This document shows, piece after piece, positions 1 to 9,058 of a stretch of DNA of 64,000 bases (position 1 is the first letter of the stretch; every line of letters begins with the position of its first letter). The notes beneath the pieces are model-generated. The model did not search any database and had not been told where the DNA came from. It saw nothing but the letters and a program-made list of their open reading frames with translations. Both the position numbers and the translations under genes were made by a program. Source of the stretch: Ideonella sp. (GTDB lineage: Bacteria; Pseudomonadota; Gammaproteobacteria; Burkholderiales; Burkholderiaceae_C); assembly GCA_015075165.1 (NCBI GenBank), contig JABTUY010000005.1, positions 186,001 through 250,000 of the forward strand. Reading direction: 5' to 3'.

Positions 1-3000
1 CTGGTGCTCGACGTTCTGGCCCGCCAACTCGCCAACGCGCTTGAAGACGCCACCGGAGAGGACTCGGACCTCGCGTTGCGGCAGGTCGAGATCGTCAACG
101 CCTTGTTGGGGTTGTTGCGCGAGCGGATGCAGGCGATCGGAGCGGGCGCCACCGGTGCTGTCGACCGGATCGCGGTGCCGCCGCGGGTCCTGCGGTCGAT
201 CCAGCGTGACCGGCAGTTCCCTCCGGCGCCCGAGCTTGGTCTGGCTGCGCCGTGGCTGTTCACGGCAGGCAAGGGGTCGCCGTCGCTGTTGCAAGAGATC
301 CGGACCGAACTCGCCTCGGCAGACCAGGTCGACATCCTGGTCAGCTTCATCACGGTGTCCGGTGTCCGCAAGCTGCAGGACGTGCTGCACCAGATCACGG
401 CGCGCGGTGGCGGCGATGAGGTGGGCACCCGGCTGCGCGTCCTCACGACAACCTACACCGGCGCCACCGAAGCGCGCGCGCTGGACGAACTGGCTCGCTT
501 GCCGGGGTGCGAGGCCCGAGTTTCCCTTGACGGGCGGCGCACGAGGTTGCATGCCAAAGCCTGGCTGTTCCATCGCCGCAGCGGGTTTGGCTCGGCCTAC
601 GTCGGCAGCGCCAACTTGTCAGGCGCAGCGCTCACCGGGGGTCTGGAGTGGACGGTGAAGCTGACGCAGCGCGCCCAGCAAGCCCTGTTCGACCGCGCCG
701 CGGCTCACTTCGAGACGTTGTGGGAAGACAGCGAGTTCCAACGCTACGACCCGGAGGATGCCAGCCATCGGCAGGCGCTTGCCGAGGCGCTGGGTCGCGA
801 AGCCTTTGGTGGCGATGGGCCGCTCGTGCTGACGTTCTTCGACCTGCAACCCAAGACCTACCAGCAAGACATGCTGGAGCAGTTGGCGGCGGAGCGGACG
901 CACGGCCGGCGACGCAATCTGCTCGTGGCGGCCACCGGAACGGGCAAGACCGTGGTTGCGGCGTTCGACTACCGTGGCATCTGTGCCGCAGAAGGGGGGC
1001 GACCGCGGCTGCTCTTCGTGGCTCACCGCGAAGAGATCCTGCGCCAGGCGCTGCGCACATACCGCGAGGTTCTGCGCGACCCCGAGTTCGGTGAACTGCT
1101 GACGGGTGGCACGGAACCCGCGCGACACGATCACCTCTTCGCCACGATCGACAGCGTGGCCAGCCGCAACCTGGTGGATCGGTTCGGTGCCGAGCACTGG
1201 CACACGGTGGTGGTGGACGAATGCCACCGGCTGGCCGCGGACCGCTTCCGGGAGTTCGTCACGCGGGTGCGACCCAGGATCCTGCTTGGCCTGACCGCAA
1301 CGCCCGAGCGCAGCGACGGCCAACCCATCGCGCCGTACTTCGATGCGCGCCCCGATGGGGCCCCGGCCGTCGAGCTGCGGTTGTGGCACGCGCTGGATCT
1401 GCAACTGCTGGCGCCGTTCGAATATTACGCGTGCGACGACGCCACTGACTTCTCTGCCGTGCCCTGGGACCGGCCCGGCGAGCGCGATGCGATCGATCAG
1501 CTGGTGACCGGCAATGACATCCGCGCACGACTCGTGGTGAACGAATGGCGGCGGCTCGCGTCGGATGCCCGTCGCACCCGCGCGTTGGTCTTCTGTGTGT
1601 CGGTTGCGCACGCGCGGTTCATGACGGACTGCCTCAAACGCGCCGGGCTGCCTGCGGCGTGCGTCGTCGGAGAGACGCCGGCCGAAGAGCGACGGCGCGC
1701 CCCACAGCGCCTGGCCAGCGGCGAGCTCTGCGCATTGGTGACGGTCGACCTCTACAACGAAGGCGTCGACCTGCCGGCCGTCGACACGCTGCTGTTGCTG
1801 CGGCCAACGCAGAGCCCGGTGTTGTTCCAACAACAGATCGGGCGTGGCCTGCGGCTGTCGCCAGGCAAGGAGAGTTGCCTGGTGCTGGATTTCGTGGGCC
1901 AGCACCGCGCCGACTTCCGCTTCGATCGCCTGCTAGCCAGCATGACCGGTCTGTCGCGTCGCGAGCTGTTGTCTGGTGTCGAGCACGGCTTCGGAAGCCT
2001 GCCGCCGGGGTGTCACATTCACCTGCAGCGTCAGACTCGCGACCAGGTGCTGCAGGGGTTGCGGGCCATCACCACGCAGAACTGGCGCCGGATGAGAACG
2101 GAACTTCAGGCCTACGCGGCGCTGCGTGGCCGCGCGTCGGTCAGCCTGGCCAGCTTCCTCCACGACCAGGCACTCGAACTGGAGGACGTCTATCGCGCTG
2201 CAAGCGGCGCCGGGCGCAGCGGTTGGACCGCGCTGAAGCGTGCCGCGGGCTTGATGGTTGCGGAGCCGGGGCCTGAGGAGCCGTACTTCAGCCGCCGCTT
2301 TGGCGACTTGCTGCACGTGGACGATCCGCGTCGTCTGGACGCCATCGAAGCCGTGGCCCGCGACCTCGAAGCGGCCAGGCAAGAGGCCGATCAGGCGCCG
2401 TTGATCGTGCAGATGCTGGCCTACCAGATCGACGGCAGGCATGAGCAGACGGGCAGTGCCGTTGCGTTCGTCGAGCGCTTGCACGCGCAGCCCGGTATCG
2501 CCGACGAGCTGCGTGAACTGATCGCCTGGCTTCAGTCCAGGTCAACCCTGCCTGCAACGCCCCTGCCCGGCCTGGACGACACGCCGCTCGTGCTGCACGC
2601 GGGCTACGGCATCCGCGAGGTCTTGACGGCCGTGCAATGGCTGACGGCCGACCGACGCACCCCGTTCAAGGCCGGCGTGCTGGCCCTGCCTGACCGAAAG
2701 ATCGAACTGCTCTTCGTCACGCTCGACAAGAGCGAGGGCTACCACGATCGCATCGCCTATCACGACTATGCGATCAGCGCGGAGCGGTTCCATTGGCAGA
2801 GCCAGAACAGTGCGGGGCCGGACACACCCGTCGGACGCCGCTATGTCCAAGGAGCGCAAGAAGGCTGGCAGTTCCAGCTCTTCATCCGCGCCCGCAAGGG
2901 CGATGCATACCGCGCCTGTGGCCCGGTGCTGTTGGAGTCTGCGGAAGGTGATCGACCGATGTCGATCATCTGGCGTCTGGTGCGGCCTCTGTCGGCCAAG

Positions 3001-3036
3001 CTGTTCCGGGAGTTCAGCGTGCTGCGCGGCGTGTAG
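1..3036 (+). CDS. PLD-domain DEAD/DEAH helicase with DUF3427 C-terminus (possibly 5'-incomplete)
   Basis: Predicted superfamily 2 helicase/nuclease-like protein of at least 1010 residues. Numbering from the GTG at 4, a phospholipase-D-like block lies at about residues 90-240, with the HxK motif (HAKAW, residues 183-187) and GSANLS. It is followed by a Walker A motif TGTGKT (311-316), the DECHR Walker B, the LTATPER motif and a helicase C-terminal QQIGRGLR. The last ~300 residues resemble DUF3427. The reading frame is open back to base 1 and no Shine-Dalgarno precedes the GTG, so the true start may lie outside the window. Proteins with this PLD-helicase-DUF3427 order are known and are often found near defence genes; substrate and role are unestablished. 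A toxin-antitoxin pair follows, which fits an accessory locus. Architecture is sure; function is not. Confidence 0.85.
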   Translation: MVLDVLARQLANALEDATGEDSDLALRQVEIVNALLGLLRERMQAIGAGATGAVDRIAVPPRVLRSIQRDRQFPPAPELGLAAPWLFTAGKGSPSLLQEIRTELASADQVDILVSFITVSGVRKLQDVLHQITARGGGDEVGTRLRVLTTTYTGATEARALDELARLPGCEARVSLDGRRTRLHAKAWLFHRRSGFGSAYVGSANLSGAALTGGLEWTVKLTQRAQQALFDRAAAHFETLWEDSEFQRYDPEDASHRQALAEALGREAFGGDGPLVLTFFDLQPKTYQQDMLEQLAAERTHGRRRNLLVAATGTGKTVVAAFDYRGICAAEGGRPRLLFVAHREEILRQALRTYREVLRDPEFGELLTGGTEPARHDHLFATIDSVASRNLVDRFGAEHWHTVVVDECHRLAADRFREFVTRVRPRILLGLTATPERSDGQPIAPYFDARPDGAPAVELRLWHALDLQLLAPFEYYACDDATDFSAVPWDRPGERDAIDQLVTGNDIRARLVVNEWRRLASDARRTRALVFCVSVAHARFMTDCLKRAGLPAACVVGETPAEERRRAPQRLASGELCALVTVDLYNEGVDLPAVDTLLLLRPTQSPVLFQQQIGRGLRLSPGKESCLVLDFVGQHRADFRFDRLLASMTGLSRRELLSGVEHGFGSLPPGCHIHLQRQTRDQVLQGLRAITTQNWRRMRTELQAYAALRGRASVSLASFLHDQALELEDVYRAASGAGRSGWTALKRAAGLMVAEPGPEEPYFSRRFGDLLHVDDPRRLDAIEAVARDLEAARQEADQAPLIVQMLAYQIDGRHEQTGSAVAFVERLHAQPGIADELRELIAWLQSRSTLPATPLPGLDDTPLVLHAGYGIREVLTAVQWLTADRRTPFKAGVLALPDRKIELLFVTLDKSEGYHDRIAYHDYAISAERFHWQSQNSAGPDTPVGRRYVQGAQEGWQFQLFIRARKGDAYRACGPVLLESAEGDRPMSIIWRLVRPLSAKLFREFSVLRGV

Positions 3037-3101
3037 GGGCAACGAGCGCCAACGATCCGCATTCGGGTACTCTCTTGCACCGTACTCACGCGGACACCAC
3101 C

Positions 3102-3347
3102 ATGTTCCTCTCGCCGGTCCGTCACTTCACACATCGGGGCAAGCCAGCTGTCCTGCGCATCATCCGTCGCGACGGCCAATGTTGGGCCGAAGTCAAGATG
3201 GGCGACGGCGAGCGCTTCAGCGTCCAGACGATGCGCGACTGGTACGACCTGCCGGACTTCGCTGCGGAGGCCACCGCGCTCGGTGCCTTCAAGCGCCGAC
3301 GCGGCGTCGAGCCCTCGACATTGACCGGGGATCCATTCGAGCAATGA
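3102..3347 (+). CDS. Small hypothetical protein (81 aa)
   Basis: I do not recognise this gene. It starts 65 bases after the helicase stop on the same strand and encodes about 81 residues from ATG 3102. A TTG nine codons upstream (3075) is a possible alternative start, but neither has a clear Shine-Dalgarno. The product is soluble and mixed in charge. Its first half reads like short beta strands (RHFTHRGKPAVLRIIRR, then CWAEVKMGDGERFSV), and the C-terminus is basic then acidic. There is no signal peptide or membrane segment. Position suggests co-transcription with the helicase, so it may be an accessory partner; that is inference only. Confidence 0.6.
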   Translation: MFLSPVRHFTHRGKPAVLRIIRRDGQCWAEVKMGDGERFSVQTMRDWYDLPDFAAEATALGAFKRRRGVEPSTLTGDPFEQ

Positions 3348-3429
3348 GCCCACCCTGAGCTGCGGCGTCCGGCAATGGTGAGTGCGTGATCGCCCCCGGG
3401 ATTCCGCGCGCCGGTGTAGCATCCCGCGC

Positions 3430-3651
3430 ATGAAGCTGGCCACTGGCACCGTGGTGGACGGAAAGATCGTCGTCGACGGCGATCCCTTGCCCGATGGCTT
3501 GGTCGTCACCGTCCTCGCACGCGAGGAGGCCGAAACGTTCGAGGTGCCTGCCGAACTCGAGCCGGAACTGCTGGAGTCGTTGGCGCAAGCCAGCCGCGGT
3601 GAAGCTGTGGCTGCTGCCGAAGTAGTGAAGCGCCTGCGCGGCAGCCGCTGA
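3430..3651 (+). CDS. Putative antitoxin of a RelE/ParE-type toxin-antitoxin pair
   Basis: A 73-residue protein directly upstream of a RelE/ParE-family toxin, 6 bases before its start codon, which is the usual antitoxin-first arrangement. The N-terminal half is a beta-rich stretch (TGTVVDGKIVVDG). The C-terminal half is acidic (FEVPAELEPELLESL) and ends in a short basic helix, as in small antitoxins of this class. ATG 3430 gives the compact reading; the frame is also open to 3382. Expected role, from family knowledge: bind and neutralise the toxin and repress the operon. The specific antitoxin family was not identified, so the call rests mainly on size, composition and neighbour. Confidence 0.65.
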   Translation: MKLATGTVVDGKIVVDGDPLPDGLVVTVLAREEAETFEVPAELEPELLESLAQASRGEAVAAAEVVKRLRGSR

Positions 3652-3657
3652 GCCGAA

Positions 3658-3951
3658 GTGCTCGTCGTCGAGGTCACGCCCCGGGCGCTCGCGCAACTGG
3701 AACGGGCGGCGTCGTGGTGGGCGGCCAATCGGCCGGCCGCGCCGGGCGCGATTGCCGATGACTTCGAAGCGGCGACCAGGCTGTTGGCGAGGCAGCCGGG
3801 CATCGGGGCGCGATCCACGTCGCAGCGCTTTCCCGAACTGCGGCGCCTGTATCTGGAGCGTGTGCGATACCACGTCTACTACGACGTGCGGGATTCGAAG
3901 GTGATGATTCTTGCGTTCTGGCACGCAAGCCGCGAGGCTCCGAAGCTCTAG
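3658..3951 (+). CDS. RelE/ParE-family toxin
   Basis: A 97-residue protein with the RelE/ParE fold signature: an N-terminal VEVTPRALAQLERAASWW helix region, a central PAAPGAIADDF and LARQPGIGAR segment, and the terminal strands RVRYHVYYDVRDSKVMILAFWHA. The P-x-IG followed by RYxVYY and VxxxWHA pattern is typical of plasmid-stabilisation ParE-like toxins. It starts with GTG six bases after the antitoxin stop, so the pair is almost certainly one transcript. Family members inhibit gyrase (ParE) or cleave translating mRNA (RelE); the sequence does not say which. A solo chromosomal copy next to a helicase suggests a small accessory island. Confidence 0.85.
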   Translation: MLVVEVTPRALAQLERAASWWAANRPAAPGAIADDFEAATRLLARQPGIGARSTSQRFPELRRLYLERVRYHVYYDVRDSKVMILAFWHASREAPKL

Positions 3952-4168
3952 CCGATAGCAGGTCGTCGCGCATGGCGCTGCGTGCTCCGCCCGCCGACGG
4001 CGCAACGAAACTCCTCGCGCCGACCGCCCCGTCACCCTGTTGCAAGAAGCATCGTCGGCAACCGATGCTTCCGATTCGTCGGCGCGGCCGCGCGCAGGGC
4101 AATCCTTCACGGCGGTAACACGGATGGCGGCGCACGATGGCGGGCCACGCCGCTGCACACGAATCGCC

Positions 4169-6640
4169 ATGCTCGACACCCTCTTCAAGAACGGCTCCGG
4201 CCGCAAGCAGACCCACGATGACCTGCGCGACCTGGTGACCCAGGCGCGCGAGGAGCGCGAGGCGCTGGCGCTGATGCTGTCGCGCGTGAGCGCCGAGGGC
4301 GATGCGCGCAAGCGCGAGGCGCACGACAGCGCGGCCGCGCTGCGCCAGGAGGGCGAGCAGTTCGAGGAGCTGCGCGCCCGGCTGCGCCAGGCCAGCGCGG
4401 AGGTGGCGCGTTCGGCCGAGACGATCATCGCGCTCAAAGGCGAGCTGGAATCGCTGCGCCGCTCCGAGGCGCAGATGAGCCAGGAGCTGCAGGGCATCCG
4501 CGACGGTGCGCGTGCGGCGCGCGACGATGCCGCCGCCGCCACCCAGGCGGTGCAGGGCGTGGAGCACAAGCTCGCCGGCTTCGCGCGGCTGCAGCAGCTG
4601 AGCGAGGGCACCGAGCAGCGGCTCGATGCCCTCAACGCGCTGGCCGAACACGTGTCGCACAAGACCAAGGCGCTCGAGGGGCAGAAGCAGACGGTGGAGC
4701 GCGCGGTGGTCGAGGCCACGCGGCTGAACGAGATGGTGTGGAACATGGATGCGCAGATCGCGCGCCTCACGCAGGGCCACGAGCAGTTGCAGCAGGCCGA
4801 GCAGGCGATCGGCCGCATGGAGGCGCTGGCGCGCACCACCGCACAGGAGCTGGCCGACGCCGGCGCGGGGCGCGAAGAGTTCCTGCGCGATGCGGCGCGC
4901 GTCGAGGCGCAGGGCAGTGCGCTGTCGGAGCAGCTGCGCGCCAACGTGGAGCGGCTGTCGATCGAGCAGGAGCAGATCGACGCCTTCGACCAGCGCCTGC
5001 AGGCGATGGCGCGTGCGGTGAGCGACACCCAGGCCAGCGTGAAGGGCCTGCTGGCCAAGCAGGACACGCTGGCGTCGATGGAGCGCAAGGCCGATGCGGT
5101 GGGCAAGAGCATCGCCGTGTGGACGGCCCGGGCCGACGAGCTGGCCGAGCGCCACGACGCGCTGGAGGCGCTCGCGGCGCAGCTGGTGCAGGTGGAGGCC
5201 CTGGGCAAGCGCACCGCCGCGCAGCAAGACAGCCTGCTGCACGCGCAGCGCGAGATCGATGCGATGCGCGATGCGCTGGCCGAGTTCCGCACCGCCCATG
5301 CCGAGGCGGCGCAACTGCGCGACCGGCTGCATGTGGACCGCGTGGCGCTCGACAGCTTCGGCGACCGCGCGGCGGCGATGCTGGCGCGCGTGCCCGATCT
5401 CGATGCGCGCATCGAGTCCGTGCTCGGCAAGCTGGCGCGGGTGGAAGCGGGCCACCAGTCGGCGCTGCGCCTGGGTGAGCTGGCCGGCGAGCTCGACGAG
5501 CGGCTGCAGCGCGTGGCCGCGCGGATGCAGCTCGTCGAGCGCATCGAGCAGCGCGTCAACGGGCTGCACGAGCTCAGCGCCGAGGTCGAGCACAAGTTCG
5601 CCGAGCAGCTGGCGCGCCGCGCCGAGGTGGAAGGCGTGAAGAACCAGTGCGACGCGCTGGGCACGCAGCTGCTCGATGTGCAGCACAAGCTCGGCGACGT
5701 GGCCGCGCTGCAGGCCCGCGTGGCGCCGCTGGTCGGACAGGTGGGCGAGCTGCTGCAGGGCGTGGAGCGCAGCCGGCAGGTGCTGGCCGGCGTGCGCACC
5801 GACCAATCGGCGCTCGAAGCGCAGCGCGCGCAGCTGGTGGAACTGGTGCAGCGCAACCAGGCGCTGGCGGCCGAGAGTGCCGAGCGGCTGCAGCAGGTGC
5901 GCGCCGCGAGCGGTGAGCTCGATCGCGCCAGCACGCTGAAGGAGTCGCTGCTGTCCGAACTGGCGGGCGTGCAGGCGGCGCAGCGCGAGGCGCTGACGCA
6001 CACCGAGGCCGCCGAGGAACGCATCCAGCGCGCCGAGACGTTGACGCGCCAGCTCGACCAGCGCTGCGCGCAGGTGCTCGCCGGGCAGGACAAGCTGGCC
6101 GCGCTCGAAGCGCGCCTCGATCAGCTCGATGACGAGGCCACCGGCGTCGAGCAGAAGATCCAGGCGCTGAACGACCAGCAGGCGCTGGTGCAGGCGGTGA
6201 AGGCCGAGGTCGACCAGATCCGCCAGATCAGCGAGCGCAGCCGGGCCGATCTGCAGCACGTGGGCGAGCAGCGCGGCGCGGTCGGTGAGCTGCGCGAGAA
6301 GGTGGACCACCTGCTGGGCCACCTGCACGAGGCCGACGCGAAGATCGCCGTCATCGAGTCGCAGCGCAAGCTGGTCGACGAGGTGCAATCGCGCGCCAAC
6401 GGCATCGTGCACATGCTCGACGACCTGAATGTCAACCTCGACCTGCTCGGCGAGCAGCGCGCGGCGGTCGACCACGTGGGCGAGAAGCTGGCCAAGATGG
6501 AATTCACGCTGCACGAGGCGCAGAACACGCTGCGTGCGCTGCAGCGCGAGCGCGCGGCGGCCGAGCGCGTCGAGCAGGGCATCAAGGCGGTGCGCGCGCG
6601 CAGCGCCGCCGCGGCCGGCGGCGTGGCGCCGCAGGGCTGA
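4169..6640 (+). CDS. Giant coiled-coil protein of unknown function (823 aa)
   Basis: An 823-residue protein that is almost entirely predicted alpha-helical coiled coil, rich in Glu, Gln, Ala, Arg and Leu, with many heptad-like runs such as RLDALNALAEHVSHKTKALE. There is no Walker motif, signal peptide or membrane segment, so it is not a complete SMC/RecN ATPase. ATG 4169 (MLDTLFKNG) is chosen because the upstream open frame (from 4040) has low-complexity, non-coiled-coil residues; no clear Shine-Dalgarno is visible. Proteins like this occur in Burkholderiales as uncharacterised conserved genes and are sometimes named chromosome-segregation-like on coiled-coil similarity alone. A scaffold or filament role is plausible but not shown. 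A 52-residue mini-gene follows 68 bases downstream. Confidence 0.8.
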   Translation: MLDTLFKNGSGRKQTHDDLRDLVTQAREEREALALMLSRVSAEGDARKREAHDSAAALRQEGEQFEELRARLRQASAEVARSAETIIALKGELESLRRSEAQMSQELQGIRDGARAARDDAAAATQAVQGVEHKLAGFARLQQLSEGTEQRLDALNALAEHVSHKTKALEGQKQTVERAVVEATRLNEMVWNMDAQIARLTQGHEQLQQAEQAIGRMEALARTTAQELADAGAGREEFLRDAARVEAQGSALSEQLRANVERLSIEQEQIDAFDQRLQAMARAVSDTQASVKGLLAKQDTLASMERKADAVGKSIAVWTARADELAERHDALEALAAQLVQVEALGKRTAAQQDSLLHAQREIDAMRDALAEFRTAHAEAAQLRDRLHVDRVALDSFGDRAAAMLARVPDLDARIESVLGKLARVEAGHQSALRLGELAGELDERLQRVAARMQLVERIEQRVNGLHELSAEVEHKFAEQLARRAEVEGVKNQCDALGTQLLDVQHKLGDVAALQARVAPLVGQVGELLQGVERSRQVLAGVRTDQSALEAQRAQLVELVQRNQALAAESAERLQQVRAASGELDRASTLKESLLSELAGVQAAQREALTHTEAAEERIQRAETLTRQLDQRCAQVLAGQDKLAALEARLDQLDDEATGVEQKIQALNDQQALVQAVKAEVDQIRQISERSRADLQHVGEQRGAVGELREKVDHLLGHLHEADAKIAVIESQRKLVDEVQSRANGIVHMLDDLNVNLDLLGEQRAAVDHVGEKLAKMEFTLHEAQNTLRALQRERAAAERVEQGIKAVRARSAAAAGGVAPQG

Positions 6641-6708
6641 GGCCGCGCGCGCGAGCGGCGGGCGCGCGTCAACTGAACCCGCGCTCGCTCCGTTGCAACG
6701 CAGCGACC

Positions 6709-6867
6709 ATGAACATCACCGTCCTCTCCAAGGCTGGCGACGCCACCGCAGCGCCGCCCCCGGCGTCGAGCCGGCCGGTTGCACCGCTGCAGGGCCCGTC
6801 GGCACCGCGCCTGCCCGTGTGGGAGGAGCGCGCGCGCAAGATGGGCTTTCCGCCGACGCCGCGCTGA
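6709..6867 (+). CDS. Small Pro/Ala-rich protein ending in a WEERARKMGFPPTPR tail
   Basis: A 52-residue reading frame from ATG 6709 to TGA 6865-6867. The first 35 residues are low-complexity Ala/Pro/Ser (DATAAPPPASSRPVAP). The last 18 are distinct (LPVWEERARKMGFPPTPR) and look like a short amphipathic peptide motif rather than chance translation. It lies 68 bases after the coiled-coil gene on the same strand. I do not recognise a family. Its role may be as a partner of the coiled-coil protein, inferred from adjacency only. Confidence 0.45.
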   Translation: MNITVLSKAGDATAAPPPASSRPVAPLQGPSAPRLPVWEERARKMGFPPTPR

Positions 6868-6969
6868 ACCGGGCCTGACGGTCACCGCGATCGTCGCGGC
6901 CTTGCAACCACTGCGGCCCCTGCAACGGCTGCGGTCTGTACCGCGCCGCGCTGTATCGTGGCGACCCGC

Positions 6970-7734
6970 ATGGACACCGACGCCTTCGTGCACCTGCCGG
7001 CGCTGCGCGGCCGGCTCGAACCGGCCGAGCGCTCGAAGCTGCGCGCTACGGCCGACGTGATGGCGGCGTGGGACGAACGCGCACGCCGGCTCGGCCTGGC
7101 GCCGGGCTGGCGGCTGAGCGACCAGCAGCTCGAGGACACGCGGCGCGCGCTGCTGGGCCCGCAATGCGAGCGCGGGCTCGACCTGTGGGTGTATGGCTAC
7201 GGCTCGCTGATGTGGGACCCGGGTTTTCACTTCGCCGAGGTGCGGTTGGCCGATCTGCACGGCTACCAGCGCCGCTTCAGCTACAAAACACATATCGCGC
7301 GCGGCACGCGCGAACAGCCGGCGCTGATGCTGACGCTGGAGCGCGCGCCCGACGAGCACTGCTGTTGCCGTGGCTTGGTGTTTCGCATTGCCGGTGCAGC
7401 GGCCGAGGTCGAAAGCGGCATGCTGTGGCGGCGCGAAATGCTGCGCGGCGGCTACCGGCCGGTGCTGCTGCCGGTGAGCACGCCGCAGGGCGAGGTCACC
7501 GCGCTGGTGATGACCGCCAACCCCGCGCATGCCGACTACGCCGGCGAACTGCCGCTGGACGAAACCGCGGCGATCATCGCCACCGCAGCCGGAGTGGCCG
7601 GCACCAACCGCGACTACCTCGAACAGCTCGCGCTGCAGATCGACCGTCTTGGCATCGACGACCCATACATCGCGCGCCTGCTGCAGCAGGTGCGCGGCTT
7701 CAGGGCTGCGGCGCCGGCGAAGGGTTTGCCCTGA
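6970..7734 (+). CDS. chaC: ChaC-like gamma-glutamylcyclotransferase
   Basis: A 254-residue ChaC-family protein. ChaC enzymes cleave glutathione in the cytosol to 5-oxoproline and Cys-Gly. The hallmark substrate-loop motif YGYGSLMWDPGF is present around residues 76-87, followed by RRFSYKTHIARGTREQPALMLTLE and the LWRREM region. An N-terminal extension of about 70 residues precedes the fold. ATG 6970 is preferred over the GTG at 6958; neither has a strong Shine-Dalgarno. The C-terminal half carries YLEQLALQIDRLGIDDPYI, normal for the family. It is a single gene, not obviously in an operon, with a small conserved-looking gene 93 bases downstream. Confidence 0.88.
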   Translation: MDTDAFVHLPALRGRLEPAERSKLRATADVMAAWDERARRLGLAPGWRLSDQQLEDTRRALLGPQCERGLDLWVYGYGSLMWDPGFHFAEVRLADLHGYQRRFSYKTHIARGTREQPALMLTLERAPDEHCCCRGLVFRIAGAAAEVESGMLWRREMLRGGYRPVLLPVSTPQGEVTALVMTANPAHADYAGELPLDETAAIIATAAGVAGTNRDYLEQLALQIDRLGIDDPYIARLLQQVRGFRAAAPAKGLP

Positions 7735-7827
7735 CGTAACTGCGTGGGCGACCACTTCTCGCTGCAGCGCGCCGCGCCTAGAATCGTTCCCGATACAGAT
7801 CGTAACAAGCGGGTAAGGGGATCGACC

Positions 7828-8016
7828 ATGAGCGACGCGGCACCCATCCGGGCCTACCAGCCCTCGAAGATCGAGGACGAGCCGATCCTCGGTCCGGTGC
7901 TGATGCTGCCCGACGGCAGCTTCAAGCGCCTGACATGGCGCGAGCGCGTGCTGGTCGCGCTGCGTCTCACCGACGCCAAGACGCTCGAAGCACGCTACTT
8001 CCGCCCGGCCGGTTGA
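7828..8016 (+). CDS. Small hypothetical protein (62 aa)
   Basis: A 62-residue soluble protein starting at ATG 7828, with a purine-rich ribosome-binding region (GGGTAAGGGG) about 10 bases upstream. The sequence has a defined pattern (DEPILGPVLMLPDGSFKRLTWRERVLVALRLTDAKTLE) with a helix near the C-terminus and no low complexity, which supports a real gene. The family is not recognised and there are no cysteines or membrane segments. It follows the ChaC-like gene by 93 bases and may or may not be co-transcribed. Confidence 0.6.
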   Translation: MSDAAPIRAYQPSKIEDEPILGPVLMLPDGSFKRLTWRERVLVALRLTDAKTLEARYFRPAG

Positions 8017-8188
8017 TCGCCGCCATTGCGCACATTGCGCGCCGCTGAGACGGCGCGAAATCCCCCGGCGTGCGACCCGATGCGCCAACTTTGGCGCTGC
8101 TGGTGCCGCTGCGCTGGCGCGGTGCGCTCGACTTCGCACCGCCAAGGCCGAAGACACAAGTCATCGCGGTCTCGGTGGGGGGTGTGTC

Positions 8189-8812
8189 ATGCGTCGCGGG
8201 CTCGTGCTTTGGCTTGCCGTGGGCTGCGCGGGGTCGGCGACCGCCCCTGCTTCGCTCGCGGCCGCCGAAGGCGGCGCGCCGGCGGCACAAACCACCGCCG
8301 ATCGTGTCGACGATCCGCTCGTACGCCCCTGGCCGGCGCCGCTGCGCAGCTTCAGCGTGCAGTTGCCCGGCATGAGCCACCACTTCGACTCGCCGATCGA
8401 CAAGCGCGGCAACCCGATGCCGGGGCGCAAATACAACGAGCGCAACTGGGGCATCGGCCTGCAGATCGATCGGGATCTGCAAGGTGACTGGCAGCAGTGG
8501 GTGGCCAAGACCTCGTTCGGGGTGATGAAGGACAGCCTCGACGCAATGGGCGCCTATGCCGGTCAGACCTGGCAGAAGCGCCTGCTGGACGATGACCGCT
8601 TCGCGGTGGAGCTCGGCGGTGGCGGCTTCGTGTTCTATCGCACGCTGAAGTTCGGTGGTCCGCATCGCCTGGTGCCGGCCGTGTTGCCGGTGCTGTCGGT
8701 CACCTACAAGCCCTGGCAGTTCGGCGTCAACCTGGTCGCCGTGCCGCGCTGTCGCGTCAGCGGCGGCACGATGCCCAACGTGCTGTACATGCAGTTCACC
8801 AAGTCGTTCTGA
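8189..8812 (+). CDS. pagP: PagP-like outer-membrane lipid A palmitoyltransferase
   Basis: A 207-residue secreted protein with a signal peptide (about residues 1-25, MRRGLVLWLAVGCAG...). PagP is an eight-stranded outer-membrane barrel that moves palmitate from phospholipid to lipid A and confers resistance to cationic peptides. Matches to E. coli PagP, recalled from memory, include KYNERNWGIGLQ (YNERPWGGGFG in E. coli), the KDS pair at D115-S116 (D76-S77 in E. coli), histidines H64/H65 near the start of the barrel (H33), VPAVLPVLSVTY, and a C-terminal barrel strand NVLYMQFTKSF ending in Phe. The catalytic triad residues therefore seem conserved. The gene stands alone. Palmitoyl specificity is not provable from sequence. 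Confidence 0.78.
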   Translation: MRRGLVLWLAVGCAGSATAPASLAAAEGGAPAAQTTADRVDDPLVRPWPAPLRSFSVQLPGMSHHFDSPIDKRGNPMPGRKYNERNWGIGLQIDRDLQGDWQQWVAKTSFGVMKDSLDAMGAYAGQTWQKRLLDDDRFAVELGGGGFVFYRTLKFGGPHRLVPAVLPVLSVTYKPWQFGVNLVAVPRCRVSGGTMPNVLYMQFTKSF

Positions 8813-8818
8813 TCGGTC

Positions 8819-8836
8819 ACGCGCGGTGTTGCGCGT
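8819..8836 (+). terminator. Possible hairpin terminator after pagP
   Basis: A perfect 6-bp inverted repeat ACGCGC/GCGCGT with a six-base loop begins 7 bases after the pagP stop. It is followed by TTGTCC rather than a strong T run, so it is weak evidence for termination. Confidence 0.3.
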
Positions 8837-9058
8837 TGTCCACTCGACGGTACCGCCAGCGGCCCGGTTGGCGCGCACTCGGTGAAAGCCCTTGCGGATT
8901 TGTCCCTGCTGCGGCAACGCCACAGACCCTCCAAATCACGGGGTTCGCGCGCGACATGCGCTGAACAGAATGGCACCAGGTGATCGAGGGCACCGCGGCT
9001 CCCCGCAGAAGGGAGACCAGCGGTGGGTTGCGGGACGTCAGTAGCAAGGGATGCCGAC

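Noticed and set aside
3289-6514. Two minus-strand frames of 934 and 946 codons opposite the coiled-coil gene
   Set aside because: Their Ser/Arg- and Leu/Gln/His-rich composition mirrors the repetitive sense strand; no motifs or start signals.
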